NCBI GenBank assembly: GCA_016744395.1
Contig: JADGEK010000034.1
Location: 1 to 44,907 of the forward strand
Direction: 5' to 3'
Length of the DNA stretch: 44,907 nucleotides
Source: Gammaproteobacteria bacterium
GTDB taxonomy: Bacteria > Pseudomonadota > Gammaproteobacteria > GRL18
The translations under genes and the position numbers were made by a program. Every line of letters begins with the position of its first letter. Position 1 is the first letter of the stretch. The notes under the pieces were generated by a model. The model saw only the letters and a list, made by a program, of their open reading frames with translations. It did not search any database and had not been told where the DNA came from. Below, piece by piece: positions 9,313 to 17,468 of this stretch.

Positions 9313-9817
9313 AGTTTAAAGTAGAGCGGCATCCTTCGCTTTGCTTAATTCGACTTTAATTACTGCCTGGCCAGGCTGCATTCTTCGTTTTACGCTGCAT
9401 TAAGCGTCTTTTGCTCAACATAATCACTTCTATGCCAATTGTACAGTCCAGATTTTTTGAAACTCCAGGCAATGAAATTGCATTTTTTTATAACATAAGT
9501 TAAATAATAACAGACAATAGGATTATTGTGTTGATATATATGTTATTGGTAATATAAATAACTTTACTTATTATTTTCTATTGCTATGATATAGACCAAG
9601 TTGGCTACTTTATTACGTGTTCTTTTTTATTCATGCTGGACAAGTTGCTTGATTGGCTGATGAAATCAGCTGGAGGTTATAGATTCGTTTTTTCATATGT
9701 TTGATAATGAAGTCTATGATATGAAAAATCTTCCTCTGCAGTGGCAGGCATGATCAGACACAAGAAAGAAAAGCCGGGGAAATCCATGATATCAACGAAC
9801 ATTAACAGGAGTATTGT
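9313..9817. other. 505-base intergenic region with short repeats
   Basis: No gene is supported here. Two imperfect copies of an 18-base sequence (GCATCCTTCGCTTTGCTT at 9329-9346 and a diverged copy at 9378-9396) flank a perfect 12-base palindrome, GCCTGGCCAGGC, at 9365-9376. The rest is AT-rich and probably carries the promoter for the gene at 9818. The repeats may be a remnant of a small dispersed element. Confidence 0.4.
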
Positions 9818-10342
9818 ATGACAGCTACAGATATACCAACAACACTAGATGGTACCTTGGAGAATGTGAAACACAAGTATCGGATGACACGAGCCAATAA
9901 ACTTGTCAGAAACCATAGTGTGCTCAGTGCAGCAATGGGAGTCGTACCCTTACCACCATTAACAATGGCTCTTATTCTGGCCAATAATTTAAAAATGCTG
10001 CACAAGTTATCTTCTATCTATGATGTTAAATTCAGAAAAGATGCTGGAAAAGCGGCTATCAGTAGTTTTTTGGGGGGATGCGGAACCGTCTCTATTTCAG
10101 GCAGACTGATCTGGGGGCTTAGTACGGCTCTACCTGTGGCAGCACCTGTCATCAGTGTTGTGACTATACCTATGTTTGGAGCGGCAACGACCTATGCTAT
10201 AGGGCATTTATTTATTCAGCATTTTGAATCAGGTGGTACCTTCCTGACTTTCGATCCTGAGAAGGTCAGGGGGCATTATGCAGAACTGTTTGCAGAAGGT
10301 GAAAAACTTGCTGAAGGTGAGGAAGAACCTGCCAGTGCATGA
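9818..10342 (+). CDS. DUF697-like small membrane-associated protein (copy 2)
   Basis: This 174-residue member of the window's DUF697-like group has a good ribosome site (AGGAG) before the ATG. The hydrophobic core contains MGVVPLPPLTMALILANNLKML. A second hydrophobic region follows, with ALPVAAPVISVVTIPMFGAA, and then the family ending YAIGHLFIQHFESGGTF. The tail is acidic (EGEKLAEGEEEPASA). It sits upstream of the sulfotransferase-like gene and ATPase paralogue B on the same strand, so they may be co-transcribed. Biochemical role unknown. Confidence 0.86.
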   Translation: MTATDIPTTLDGTLENVKHKYRMTRANKLVRNHSVLSAAMGVVPLPPLTMALILANNLKMLHKLSSIYDVKFRKDAGKAAISSFLGGCGTVSISGRLIWGLSTALPVAAPVISVVTIPMFGAATTYAIGHLFIQHFESGGTFLTFDPEKVRGHYAELFAEGEKLAEGEEEPASA

Positions 10343-10415
10343 TTAAAGTGCAGTTCTCTATTTCGATTTGAAGGAAATGATGACTCCTTTTTTTTGGAAA
10401 TGTTGAGAAAGATAA

Positions 10416-11645
10416 ATGCTGGGTGGGGTATGCATAAACCCAGCAAAACGTGGCAGCAAGTACCGTGTATCGCACCTCGATCCGGTACTCCCCCTAATGA
10501 AGCTATTCTGGTTACTTCCAGAAATCCTGTTAACCTATCCGCAAAAGTTGAAAATGAAAGTAGAATCACTTGAACAGTCTGTGCCTGAGCTCTTTCGAGC
10601 TGCTAATAAAAAATACCTTCAGCCTGAACAGGGCATTGAAATAATCAAGAAAAATATCGGTATTATTCCTGTTGCCATTACGCCAGAGCACAGAGTTGTC
10701 TGGATGGATGTGGGCGATTATCCGTATAGAGAATGGAAGTTTCGTTATGCTACTCAAAACCTGATTGAAAAACAGGGCGTTGGTGACTGCTTTACGACTG
10801 ACATTCAAGTATTATCCAGTGAGGCGCTTAGTCTTGATAGCCTTCAGGATCCAGCAGGTTTTGTTTTCCATATGTCCAAATGTGGTTCTACCCTGATGTC
10901 CAAGGTATTGGATCAGCCTGAAACTCAGATGATTGTTAAGGAAGCTACCCCGCTGCATGAAAACCTTTGGCAATATTTGACTCATGACTGGCAAGAACCT
11001 GTTGCTCCAACAGCAGAAAATCTGCGTCTGATCCGTAACTTAATACAACTACTGGGCAGGCCCCGATTACCGGGACAGAAATCTTACTACGTCCGTTTCA
11101 GAAGCTGGGGTATTGCCTTTGCGGAAATCATCCAGAAGGCATTTCCAGATACGCCTTCCTTGTTTATGTATCGTGAACCTGTGAAAGTCATGGCCTCCAT
11201 ATTGAATAAGCCTACAACAGGGCTGCCCAGGCTAAACGACTCAGGTGCTGCGGCCTTTATTACAGGGCGATCCAGGCAGGAACTCAGTGAAATGGATGCA
11301 CTGCATTATTTCACTAGTTTCTATAAACAATACCTGCACTTAAGTTTGACTAAAATGAAGAATACCCACTATTTGAATTATCGACAGATGAATAAGCAAA
11401 ATATTGACCAAATCTTGCGTACCAGTTATGGTTATACAGTGACAGAGGCCGATTTGCCCTTAATGCAGGCGCAGTTTGATACCTATTCCAAGGATGATAC
11501 AGGAACCGTTCGTTTTGTTTCAGACAGCAAGGAAAAACAGAAACAGGTGACACCAGAGATGCGTGAAGCTGCTGAAGAATATTTGATGGATATGTATCGG
11601 CAACTGGAAGACAGTGAAAATAATCTGAATAAAGTCTTATCCTAA
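10416..11645 (+). CDS. Sulfotransferase-like P-loop protein
   Basis: The protein has a phosphosulfate-binding-like loop, FVFHMSKCGSTLMSKVL, about residues 149-165, with KCGSTL in the place of the usual PRSGTT-type motif. Further on it has FRSWGIAFAEIIQKAFPDTPSLFMYREP, the region that in sulfotransferases contacts PAPS. Such enzymes move sulfate from PAPS to hydroxyl or amino acceptors; some homologues are uncharacterised kinases or hydroxylase partners. The start is uncertain: the first 46 residues look non-conserved and lack a clear ribosome site, so an internal ATG at 10554 is a good alternative. It lies between a DUF697-like gene and ATPase B. The fold call is moderately sure; the acceptor is unknown. 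Confidence 0.62.
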   Translation: MLGGVCINPAKRGSKYRVSHLDPVLPLMKLFWLLPEILLTYPQKLKMKVESLEQSVPELFRAANKKYLQPEQGIEIIKKNIGIIPVAITPEHRVVWMDVGDYPYREWKFRYATQNLIEKQGVGDCFTTDIQVLSSEALSLDSLQDPAGFVFHMSKCGSTLMSKVLDQPETQMIVKEATPLHENLWQYLTHDWQEPVAPTAENLRLIRNLIQLLGRPRLPGQKSYYVRFRSWGIAFAEIIQKAFPDTPSLFMYREPVKVMASILNKPTTGLPRLNDSGAAAFITGRSRQELSEMDALHYFTSFYKQYLHLSLTKMKNTHYLNYRQMNKQNIDQILRTSYGYTVTEADLPLMQAQFDTYSKDDTGTVRFVSDSKEKQKQVTPEMREAAEEYLMDMYRQLEDSENNLNKVLS

Positions 11646-11741
11646 ATAAGGCCGTTGTGAGTTTTGATGTGAGTTCCGGCCGTCAGAGAATACAGCCGAA
11701 TAGGCATATGATAGAAAAAAAATGGGCGAACGAGGAAAAAA

Positions 11742-13787
11742 ATGATTCTTGAAGTAATTAGTGTCACTGGTTTGGGCACATATCTCTATCGCTATGTGAA
11801 AAAGAATAAAAAAACACTCCGTATGGCACGTGCCAGAAAGCCAAAAAAAGCACGTGTTATGCCTTTTACAGGCAATGCACGTGATCAGCAGATCAAGGAG
11901 TTTTCTGCTGGTAATCTTGACAAAAAAAATCCACAACAGAGACTAACCGATCGTAATATGACGGTGTCTGTGGTTTCTTTGGGCTTGGCAACTGCTGGCA
12001 AGCTGATTTATGCTCCCATTGGCTTACTGAGCTTGCCGGGAATTTTATACATTACCCACTTCGCGATTATGCAGGCCTTTAAAGAACTGTTTAAGGAAAA
12101 AAAACTGACTGTTGATTTTCTCTCAGCAACGATGAAAGTATTACTGCTGCTTAATGGCTATCTGGTTTTTGCCAGCTTCTCAGTTTTTATGTTCAGCCTG
12201 AACCGTAAATTACTCTCTAAAATCACTGATAACTCAAAGAAAAATATCATTGATGTCTTTAAGCAACAACCCAGTACCGTATGGGTGATTTATGATAGTA
12301 TTGAACGGGAAATACCTTTTGAAGAGTTAAAAACTGGTGATATGGTGATGGTTGGTGCAGGAAGTACAATTCCTGTTGATGGCGAGATTATTGAAGGCTC
12401 TGCATCTGTTGATCAGCATATTCTAACCGGTGAATTTCAACCCGTAGAAAAACATACAGGTGACGAGGTGTTTGCACTGACGCTGGTGTTGTCTGGAAAA
12501 ATTTATATTCATGCTCGTGAGACAGGTCAGCAAACATCAGCGGCGCAAATTGCCAATATTCTTAATAATACCATTAGTACTAAAACTGATGTACAGCTCT
12601 GGTCCAGAGAAATCAGTGACAAGAGTGTGCTGCCTACTTTTGCAATTAGCGCGGTATCCTTGCCTTTTATAGGTCCGATTGGTGCATTGGGCGTGTTGAA
12701 CTCCCACTTTAAATATCGGGCATCTATTGCTTCTGCAATTGGTGTGATGAACTATCTGGATATGGCTTCCCATAATGGTATCCTGGTCAAGGATGGACAT
12801 ACCTTTGAGCTGCTGGAAAAAGTCGATACGGTTGTTTTTGACAAGACAGGTACCTTAACGGAAGCTCAACCTCGTGTAGAGAAAATTCATTTGTGTGGTG
12901 AGTACTCCGAACAGGAAGTGCTTCGTTACGCCGCTGCCGCCGAAAGTAAACAAAGCCACCCCATTGCCAAGGCTATTATTCAGAAGGCAACAGAACAACA
13001 ATTGGAATTACCCGAAATAGAAGAAGCCGCCTACAAGCTGGGTTATGGACTTACTGTTGGTGTTGAGGGGCATGTTGTGCGTGTCGGCAGTGTGCGTTTT
13101 CTAGAGCAGGAAGATATCCATATCCCTGATGATATCCGTACGGCACAAACCTATTGTCAAGAACAGGGATCGCCAATGATTGCAGTTGCCATTGATGATA
13201 CTGCCGTGGGAACCATCGAACTGGCAGCTGCTATTCGTCCTGGTACAAAAGAGTTAATCCATGAGTTAACTCATGAGTGTGGCATCAAGTCTACTTATAT
13301 TATTTCTGGTGATCATGATGCTCCCACTCGTCTACTGGCTGATGAGCTTGGCATTAATCACTATTTCGCCGAAGTTCTGCCAGAACAAAAAGCAGAACTC
13401 ATTAAACAGCTTCAGGCAGAAGGTAAATCCGTTTGTTATGTCGGCGATGGAATTAATGATTCTATTGCGCTACAGGAAGCCGATGTTTCTGTCTCTATTC
13501 GTGGTGCATCCACTGTCGCTACAGATGCGGCGCAAATTGTATTAATGGGCAAAACACTTAACCAGTTACCATATTTGTTTGGCATGGGCCAGCAATTTAA
13601 CGGCCATATGAAAAAGGTCGTCACCACCGTTATTACCCCTAGCGCAGTATCTGCTGGTGGATCAATTTTGTTCTTTAAATTTGGCTTGATACAGTCCTTT
13701 ATCTTCCCTCAGATTGGTTTGCTGGCGGGTATTGCTGTGGCGATGCGTCCTGTTCTTGGGCATTGCAAACAGGGTAAGAAACAGTAG
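11742..13787 (+). CDS. P-type ATPase lacking the CPC metal site (paralogue B)
   Basis: This 681-residue ATPase has the same design as the proteins at 4337 and 35455. An N-terminal membrane segment is followed by a strongly basic linker (RMARARKPKKARV near residues 27-39), hydrophobic segments, the actuator motif TGEF at 229-232, DKTGTLT from Asp367, SHPIAKAI in the nucleotide domain, and GDGINDS from residue 568. The membrane metal motif is SAI at 331-333, so both Cys residues and the invariant Pro are gone. Loss of the proline distinguishes it from paralogues A and C. A GAGG ribosome site precedes the ATG. It may move an unusual ion, or act as a regulatory or structural membrane protein. The catalytic Asp and hinge suggest it still hydrolyses ATP. 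Confidence 0.88.
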   Translation: MILEVISVTGLGTYLYRYVKKNKKTLRMARARKPKKARVMPFTGNARDQQIKEFSAGNLDKKNPQQRLTDRNMTVSVVSLGLATAGKLIYAPIGLLSLPGILYITHFAIMQAFKELFKEKKLTVDFLSATMKVLLLLNGYLVFASFSVFMFSLNRKLLSKITDNSKKNIIDVFKQQPSTVWVIYDSIEREIPFEELKTGDMVMVGAGSTIPVDGEIIEGSASVDQHILTGEFQPVEKHTGDEVFALTLVLSGKIYIHARETGQQTSAAQIANILNNTISTKTDVQLWSREISDKSVLPTFAISAVSLPFIGPIGALGVLNSHFKYRASIASAIGVMNYLDMASHNGILVKDGHTFELLEKVDTVVFDKTGTLTEAQPRVEKIHLCGEYSEQEVLRYAAAAESKQSHPIAKAIIQKATEQQLELPEIEEAAYKLGYGLTVGVEGHVVRVGSVRFLEQEDIHIPDDIRTAQTYCQEQGSPMIAVAIDDTAVGTIELAAAIRPGTKELIHELTHECGIKSTYIISGDHDAPTRLLADELGINHYFAEVLPEQKAELIKQLQAEGKSVCYVGDGINDSIALQEADVSVSIRGASTVATDAAQIVLMGKTLNQLPYLFGMGQQFNGHMKKVVTTVITPSAVSAGGSILFFKFGLIQSFIFPQIGLLAGIAVAMRPVLGHCKQGKKQ

Positions 13788-13810
13788 CTGTTACATAGAT
13801 AGCTTCTGGA

Positions 13811-13849
13811 GAAAGAGCCAGGTGACAGACTAATTACCTGAACTCTTTC
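13811..13849. terminator. Hairpin between convergent genes
   Basis: GAAAGAG at 13811-13817 pairs with CTCTTTC at 13843-13849, and CAGGT at 13819-13823 pairs with ACCTG at 13836-13840, with a small internal loop. It lies between the ends of ATPase B and the YflT-like gene, where a bidirectional terminator is expected. There is no strong T-tract. Confidence 0.45.
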
Positions 13850-13890
13850 CATGGCGGTCATAGAAAAGAAACATCGTTAAATCAGGATTA

Positions 13891-14412
13891 TTATTCAGTT
13901 GTGAAGACAGTAACTTCAACTTCTTCATTGTCTGTCTTCAGAATATCACTGGCGTATTTTATTTCATCATCAGTGCCATTAACTATCAGCAGGTATTTTT
14001 TCATTTTGACAGCGGTTTCATAATTAATAATGCTATTTCTGGGCACACCAATACTGTAAAGAGCAGCACCAAGGGAAGTAAGACCACCAGTAAATATTGC
14101 CGTACTTATACCACTGCCAAGTGTGGTAAACAGAAGTCCGCCAGCGGTCAGCGAACCAGCACCAGGAACGCACATAAAAGCAGGATTAAACACCATTCCC
14201 CAGAGACCACCCCATAAGGCTCCTCGTTTACCCCAGAATTTTACCCTGTTAATGCCGTTGTAATAACCGATGACATTTTCTTTACGCTCATAGCCTTTAC
14301 CAACAATGGAGAGTTTTTTCATATCAAAACCAGCGCGCTCTAACTCCATAATGGCTTGTTCAGCCTCCTGATGGGTCTTGAAAATGGTAATGCAGCTATT
14401 ATTATTGCTCAT
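13891..14412 (-). CDS. YflT/GS17M-like membrane protein
   Basis: This 173-residue protein begins with a CITIFKTHQEAEQAIMELER segment and KLSIVGKGY, like the general-stress-protein 17M (YflT) domain. Two Gly-rich hydrophobic segments follow (about residues 65-120, ALWGGLWGMVFNP and TLGSGISTAIFTGGLTSLGAALY), then an alpha-beta tail ending in an acidic stretch. Such proteins are often associated with stress responses, but their molecular role is unknown. AAGGAG precedes the ATG. It is transcribed toward ATPase B. Confidence 0.7.
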   Translation of the reverse strand: MSNNNSCITIFKTHQEAEQAIMELERAGFDMKKLSIVGKGYERKENVIGYYNGINRVKFWGKRGALWGGLWGMVFNPAFMCVPGAGSLTAGGLLFTTLGSGISTAIFTGGLTSLGAALYSIGVPRNSIINYETAVKMKKYLLIVNGTDDEIKYASDILKTDNEEVEVTVFTTE

Positions 14413-14670
14413 TATGTCGCTCTCCTTGGTCTTTGTGTTGCTTTACGGGATTATAGATAACAGTATTGCCCATTGTTTGAAACGTCACTCTATCCTTCAA
14501 ATATTTTTTATTTTCGGCTAAAGGTTTTAATTTTTTGCAGGGTGTCATCATGAATTCATAAGGGGATCTTTTATGGTATCGCCTCTACATTTATGCTACT
14601 ATATTCGAACTGTCGAATAAAGCTTATATTCAGACTTTTCACTTCATTTCCGCTGATAGAGGTCAATAGT

Positions 14671-15435
14671 ATGGTACAAATGGCATTGTTCTTACCACTG
14701 GTTATTGGTGGAGTCGCTAGTGCTCTATGGCGGGAACAGCATCAAAAAAAGAGGGCATCTGTAGTACTCTCACCTTTTTTCCCACAACCTATTCTTCCCG
14801 ACCATGGATCTTCAAATGAGATTAATAAGGAAGTAAACATTATCGATGATACTGCTGAGGTTTTACACGGTCAGCGGGTTTCACTCATGGCCTTGGCTCT
14901 TTCAGGTTCTGGTGCTCTTGTCTTTTCACCTTTCACACTGACCAGTATTCCTTTGTTGAGCTACAGCACATACTATTTTCTTAATACAATTCATCGTTCC
15001 AATGCCAGGCGTAAAAAATCAGCATTGACTCTTTTTGAACTGGCGAGTGTTGCAGGAACAATTTTGACAGGACGCTACCTGTTGCTATCTACTTTACTTG
15101 CTTTCTCTTTCAGTATTCGTAAATGGGCTCTACAGGCTGGAAACATAACATCTATTGGTATGGGTAAGGCCTTTGATCCAAATTTTCAAAAAATCTGGGT
15201 ATTACGTAATGAAACCGAAGTAGAGATTGATAAGACTGATTTGCAACCTGATGACATTGCTGCGTTGCATACAGGTGATGTTATTCGAATGAATGGAGAA
15301 GTGGTTAAAGGGGAAGGAATGGTAGAACAATTTGCCTTGACTGGATATTTACAGGTCGTCCCAAAACAGAAGGGTGATCCTGTCTTTACCTATACCGTCG
15401 TTGCTGCGGGTGATCTTTTTGTGAAATACAGTTAG
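14671..15435 (+). CDS. Truncated P-type-ATPase-like protein: membrane module plus degenerate actuator domain
   Basis: This 254-residue protein aligns with the N-terminal third of the CPC-less ATPases. It has a first membrane segment, a basic linker (REQHQKKR), paired hydrophobic segments with FSPFTLTSIPLLSYSTYYF, and then an actuator-like domain (KIWVLRNETEVEIDKTDL, then a GDVIRMNGEVVKGEGMVEQFALTG stretch). Where active ATPases have TGES it reads TGYL, so the catalytic glutamate is lost, and no phosphorylation or nucleotide domain follows before the stop. The ATG at 14671 is chosen because AGAGGT lies 8 bases upstream. The open frame is clean and has a proper start, so it could be a working scaffold or regulator rather than debris. 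A decayed ATPase is the alternative. Confidence 0.75.
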   Translation: MVQMALFLPLVIGGVASALWREQHQKKRASVVLSPFFPQPILPDHGSSNEINKEVNIIDDTAEVLHGQRVSLMALALSGSGALVFSPFTLTSIPLLSYSTYYFLNTIHRSNARRKKSALTLFELASVAGTILTGRYLLLSTLLAFSFSIRKWALQAGNITSIGMGKAFDPNFQKIWVLRNETEVEIDKTDLQPDDIAALHTGDVIRMNGEVVKGEGMVEQFALTGYLQVVPKQKGDPVFTYTVVAAGDLFVKYS

Positions 15436-15515
15436 CTCTCAATAGTTAATTCTGATCCACTACCTTATACGTTACACGGTATTGCTCTTTTCTTGAGTGG
15501 ATCTTCCCTATCATT

Positions 15516-15538
15516 AAACCGCCGGATTCAGGCGGTTT
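15516..15538 (-). terminator. Terminator-like hairpin containing the stop codon of the DUF697 gene
   Basis: AAACCGCC at 15516-15523 and GGCGGTTT at 15531-15538 form a perfect 8-base stem around a 7-base loop. The minus-strand gene ending at 15528 has its TGA inside that loop. It lies between convergent genes and is the best hairpin in this area, although the following T-run is short. Confidence 0.65.
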
Positions 15539-16118
15539 CTGAATCTGAGCTGGTTTCTTCTGAGTCGGATAATTTATCTTTTTTGAGTTGTTTTATATCT
15601 TGAATTAACTCACTTGCTATTAGTTTTCCTGCTTTGAACTGTTCACTGAAATACTCTTTTACAGAGTCTGGATCAAAATCCTCTAAGGTTCCAGCTTGCT
15701 CAAAATGCCTGATAAAAACCTGTCCCACTGCATAGCCAATAGCACCCGAAATAACGGAGACACTGCCACTACCCGCCAATGATCCAATCCCTGGTATACT
15801 TTTAATAAGACTGCCGAGTCCAAGTACGGAAACAACAGGTAATGAACCAGAGATAAGAGAAGTAATCAGTGACTTATTAATATTGTCAGCTGGAATTTGA
15901 TAATGTTCTGCCAGGGTTTGAATCATATGAAACTGAATATTAGTCAGACTGATCATGTCAAATAGAGGCACAGGGATTAATCCAGATGCCATAGAGGTAA
16001 TGACATTAGCTTTTACAATATTCTGGGCTTCAGACAGTCTTAGCGCAGATGCTACGGTATGCAGATTAGTTTCCAGGTCATCAATTGTTTCAGATTGCTT
16101 TGCTGTATCTGTATCCAT
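15528..16118 (-). CDS. DUF697-like small membrane-associated protein (copy 3)
   Basis: This 196-residue protein closely resembles the N-terminal domain of the P1B ATPase fusion. It has SGLIPVPLFDMISLTNIQF near residues 45-63, a Gly-rich hydrophobic stretch (IPGIGSLAGSGSVSVISGAI), and the shared ending YAVGQVFIRHFEQAGTLEDF. The C-terminal tail is highly charged and Ser/Glu-rich (SDSEETSSDSETA). GGAG precedes the ATG. It is the most similar of the stand-alone copies to the fusion partner, which supports a functional link with metal ATPases. Confidence 0.87.
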   Translation of the reverse strand: MDTDTAKQSETIDDLETNLHTVASALRLSEAQNIVKANVITSMASGLIPVPLFDMISLTNIQFHMIQTLAEHYQIPADNINKSLITSLISGSLPVVSVLGLGSLIKSIPGIGSLAGSGSVSVISGAIGYAVGQVFIRHFEQAGTLEDFDPDSVKEYFSEQFKAGKLIASELIQDIKQLKKDKLSDSEETSSDSETA

Positions 16119-16224
16119 AAGTTGTCTCCAATCATTAGCGATGTTTATAAATTATAACAAGTTTAGAATGTGCATGAAACAATTTCGGGCTCTATAGTTT
16201 CCGATGTTATTCCGTTCACGTTCC

Positions 16225-17397
16225 TTAATATTCTTTTGGGGTGGCGACAGAAAGCATCTGCCAGTTTTCATTATTCAACACCTGAAAGAAGTACGGCTTC
16301 CCCTGAATATTTCCTTCTTTATTAAAGTGGTACATTCCTGAAAGACCTGTCCAGGGAGGGGAGAAACGCACAATAGATGCCAATAAAGCAGGCTGGGTTG
16401 AACCAGCTCTTTTTACCTTGTCAGCAAAAAGCATAACTGAATCGTATCCCTGGGCAGCATCAGCATCAGGCAGCTGATTGTATTTATTACGATAATGGGC
16501 AACAAAAAATTGGTTAATCAGGGTCTGTGCATGCACATTATAAGGTGTTGGAACAATGGTCTTATTTCCTGCAACACCTGCTGATGTTTTAAATATTTCA
16601 GAAGCAAGGTGTCTTGAACCCATGATAGGAATATCTACTCCCATTTCTCTTGCCTGTTTACTTAACCTGGATGCTGTTTTTGCTCCACCAGAGAGAAAAA
16701 TGACATCAGGCTCTTTTTCTTTTAGATCCGATAAAATAGAACGGAAGTCTAGTGTTTCATCGAGAAATGATTGATCAAACACCAGATTGAAATCATTTTG
16801 GGCCGTCTCTTTAAATAGGAGAGAAAATTTGCGATGTTCATCTGCACGGGCATAGAGTACGGCTATTTTTTTGAAACCCAGAGTCTTACCTAGGCTGCTA
16901 ATCTGTTTCACCAACTGTTTATTATCTGCAAGCAGTCGAAAAGTATAGTCAAAACCATGTGAAGTCAGCTCCTCTTCAGTAACAAAAGGAGAGAAAAATA
17001 GTACCTGGGCTTTTTCATAAATGGCAGAAGCGGGAAGCGCAATCGCTGTATTTCGATGTCCCATGACGGCGGACACTTTTGGATTGGAAACAATACGGCG
17101 AATAGTGGGTCTTGCTGTTGAAAAATCAGGGCTATCCTGTTCAACAAGTACTTTAAGAGGTCGGCCTAATAAACCCTTTTGTTGGTTAATCTCTTCAACA
17201 GCCAAGATAACGCCCTTGATATAATGACTCTCGGCGGAATCCTGAAGAGCCACAATAATAATTTCGCCCTGAGCCTTTTGAGCATATTTAACCCGTTCTG
17301 ATGCCATCGTTTCATAGTTAACATTGCAGGCAGTCAATAAACAAGCAGTGATAATTATTAGAAAAGAGCTTTTAAGTAACTTCAATTTGGCAGCCAT
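16225..17397 (-). CDS. Lipoprotein, branched-chain-amino-acid-type periplasmic ligand receptor
   Basis: The protein has a type II signal peptide: a basic start (MAAKLKLLK), a hydrophobic core, and the lipobox LTAC followed by N. The mature part has the Leu/Ile/Val-binding-protein fold (PF13458 type): GEIIIVALQDSAE, KGVILAVEEINQQKGLLGRPL, AVMGHRNTAIALPASAIYEKA, KKIAVLYARADEH, and DADAAQGYDSVMLFADKV. These receptors capture amino acids, amides or urea for ABC uptake or sensing, but no permease or ATPase gene is adjacent. The ATG at 17397 fits the signal peptide. An in-frame ATG at 17469 overlaps the preceding stop (TGATG), so coupled translation from there is possible. A large hairpin covers 17397. 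The gene pairs with the SPFH protein. Confidence 0.8.
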   Translation of the reverse strand: MAAKLKLLKSSFLIIITACLLTACNVNYETMASERVKYAQKAQGEIIIVALQDSAESHYIKGVILAVEEINQQKGLLGRPLKVLVEQDSPDFSTARPTIRRIVSNPKVSAVMGHRNTAIALPASAIYEKAQVLFFSPFVTEEELTSHGFDYTFRLLADNKQLVKQISSLGKTLGFKKIAVLYARADEHRKFSLLFKETAQNDFNLVFDQSFLDETLDFRSILSDLKEKEPDVIFLSGGAKTASRLSKQAREMGVDIPIMGSRHLASEIFKTSAGVAGNKTIVPTPYNVHAQTLINQFFVAHYRNKYNQLPDADAAQGYDSVMLFADKVKRAGSTQPALLASIVRFSPPWTGLSGMYHFNKEGNIQGKPYFFQVLNNENWQMLSVATPKEY

Positions 17398-17445
17398 TAT
17401 CTGTAGAAGTTTAATGTTGCTGCAAATGGCTGCCAAATTGAAGTT
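17378..17445. repeat. 21-bp perfect inverted repeat over a start codon
   Basis: Positions 17378-17398 and 17425-17445 are perfect reverse complements (the outer 20 bases begin AACTTCAATTTGGCAGCC on the left), with a 26-base loop. The downstream arm in the transcript contains the ATG and first codons of the lipoprotein, so the mRNA hairpin would bury that start. Confidence 0.9.
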
Positions 17446-17468
17446 TGGCTGAAGGCTCCTTAGAATCA

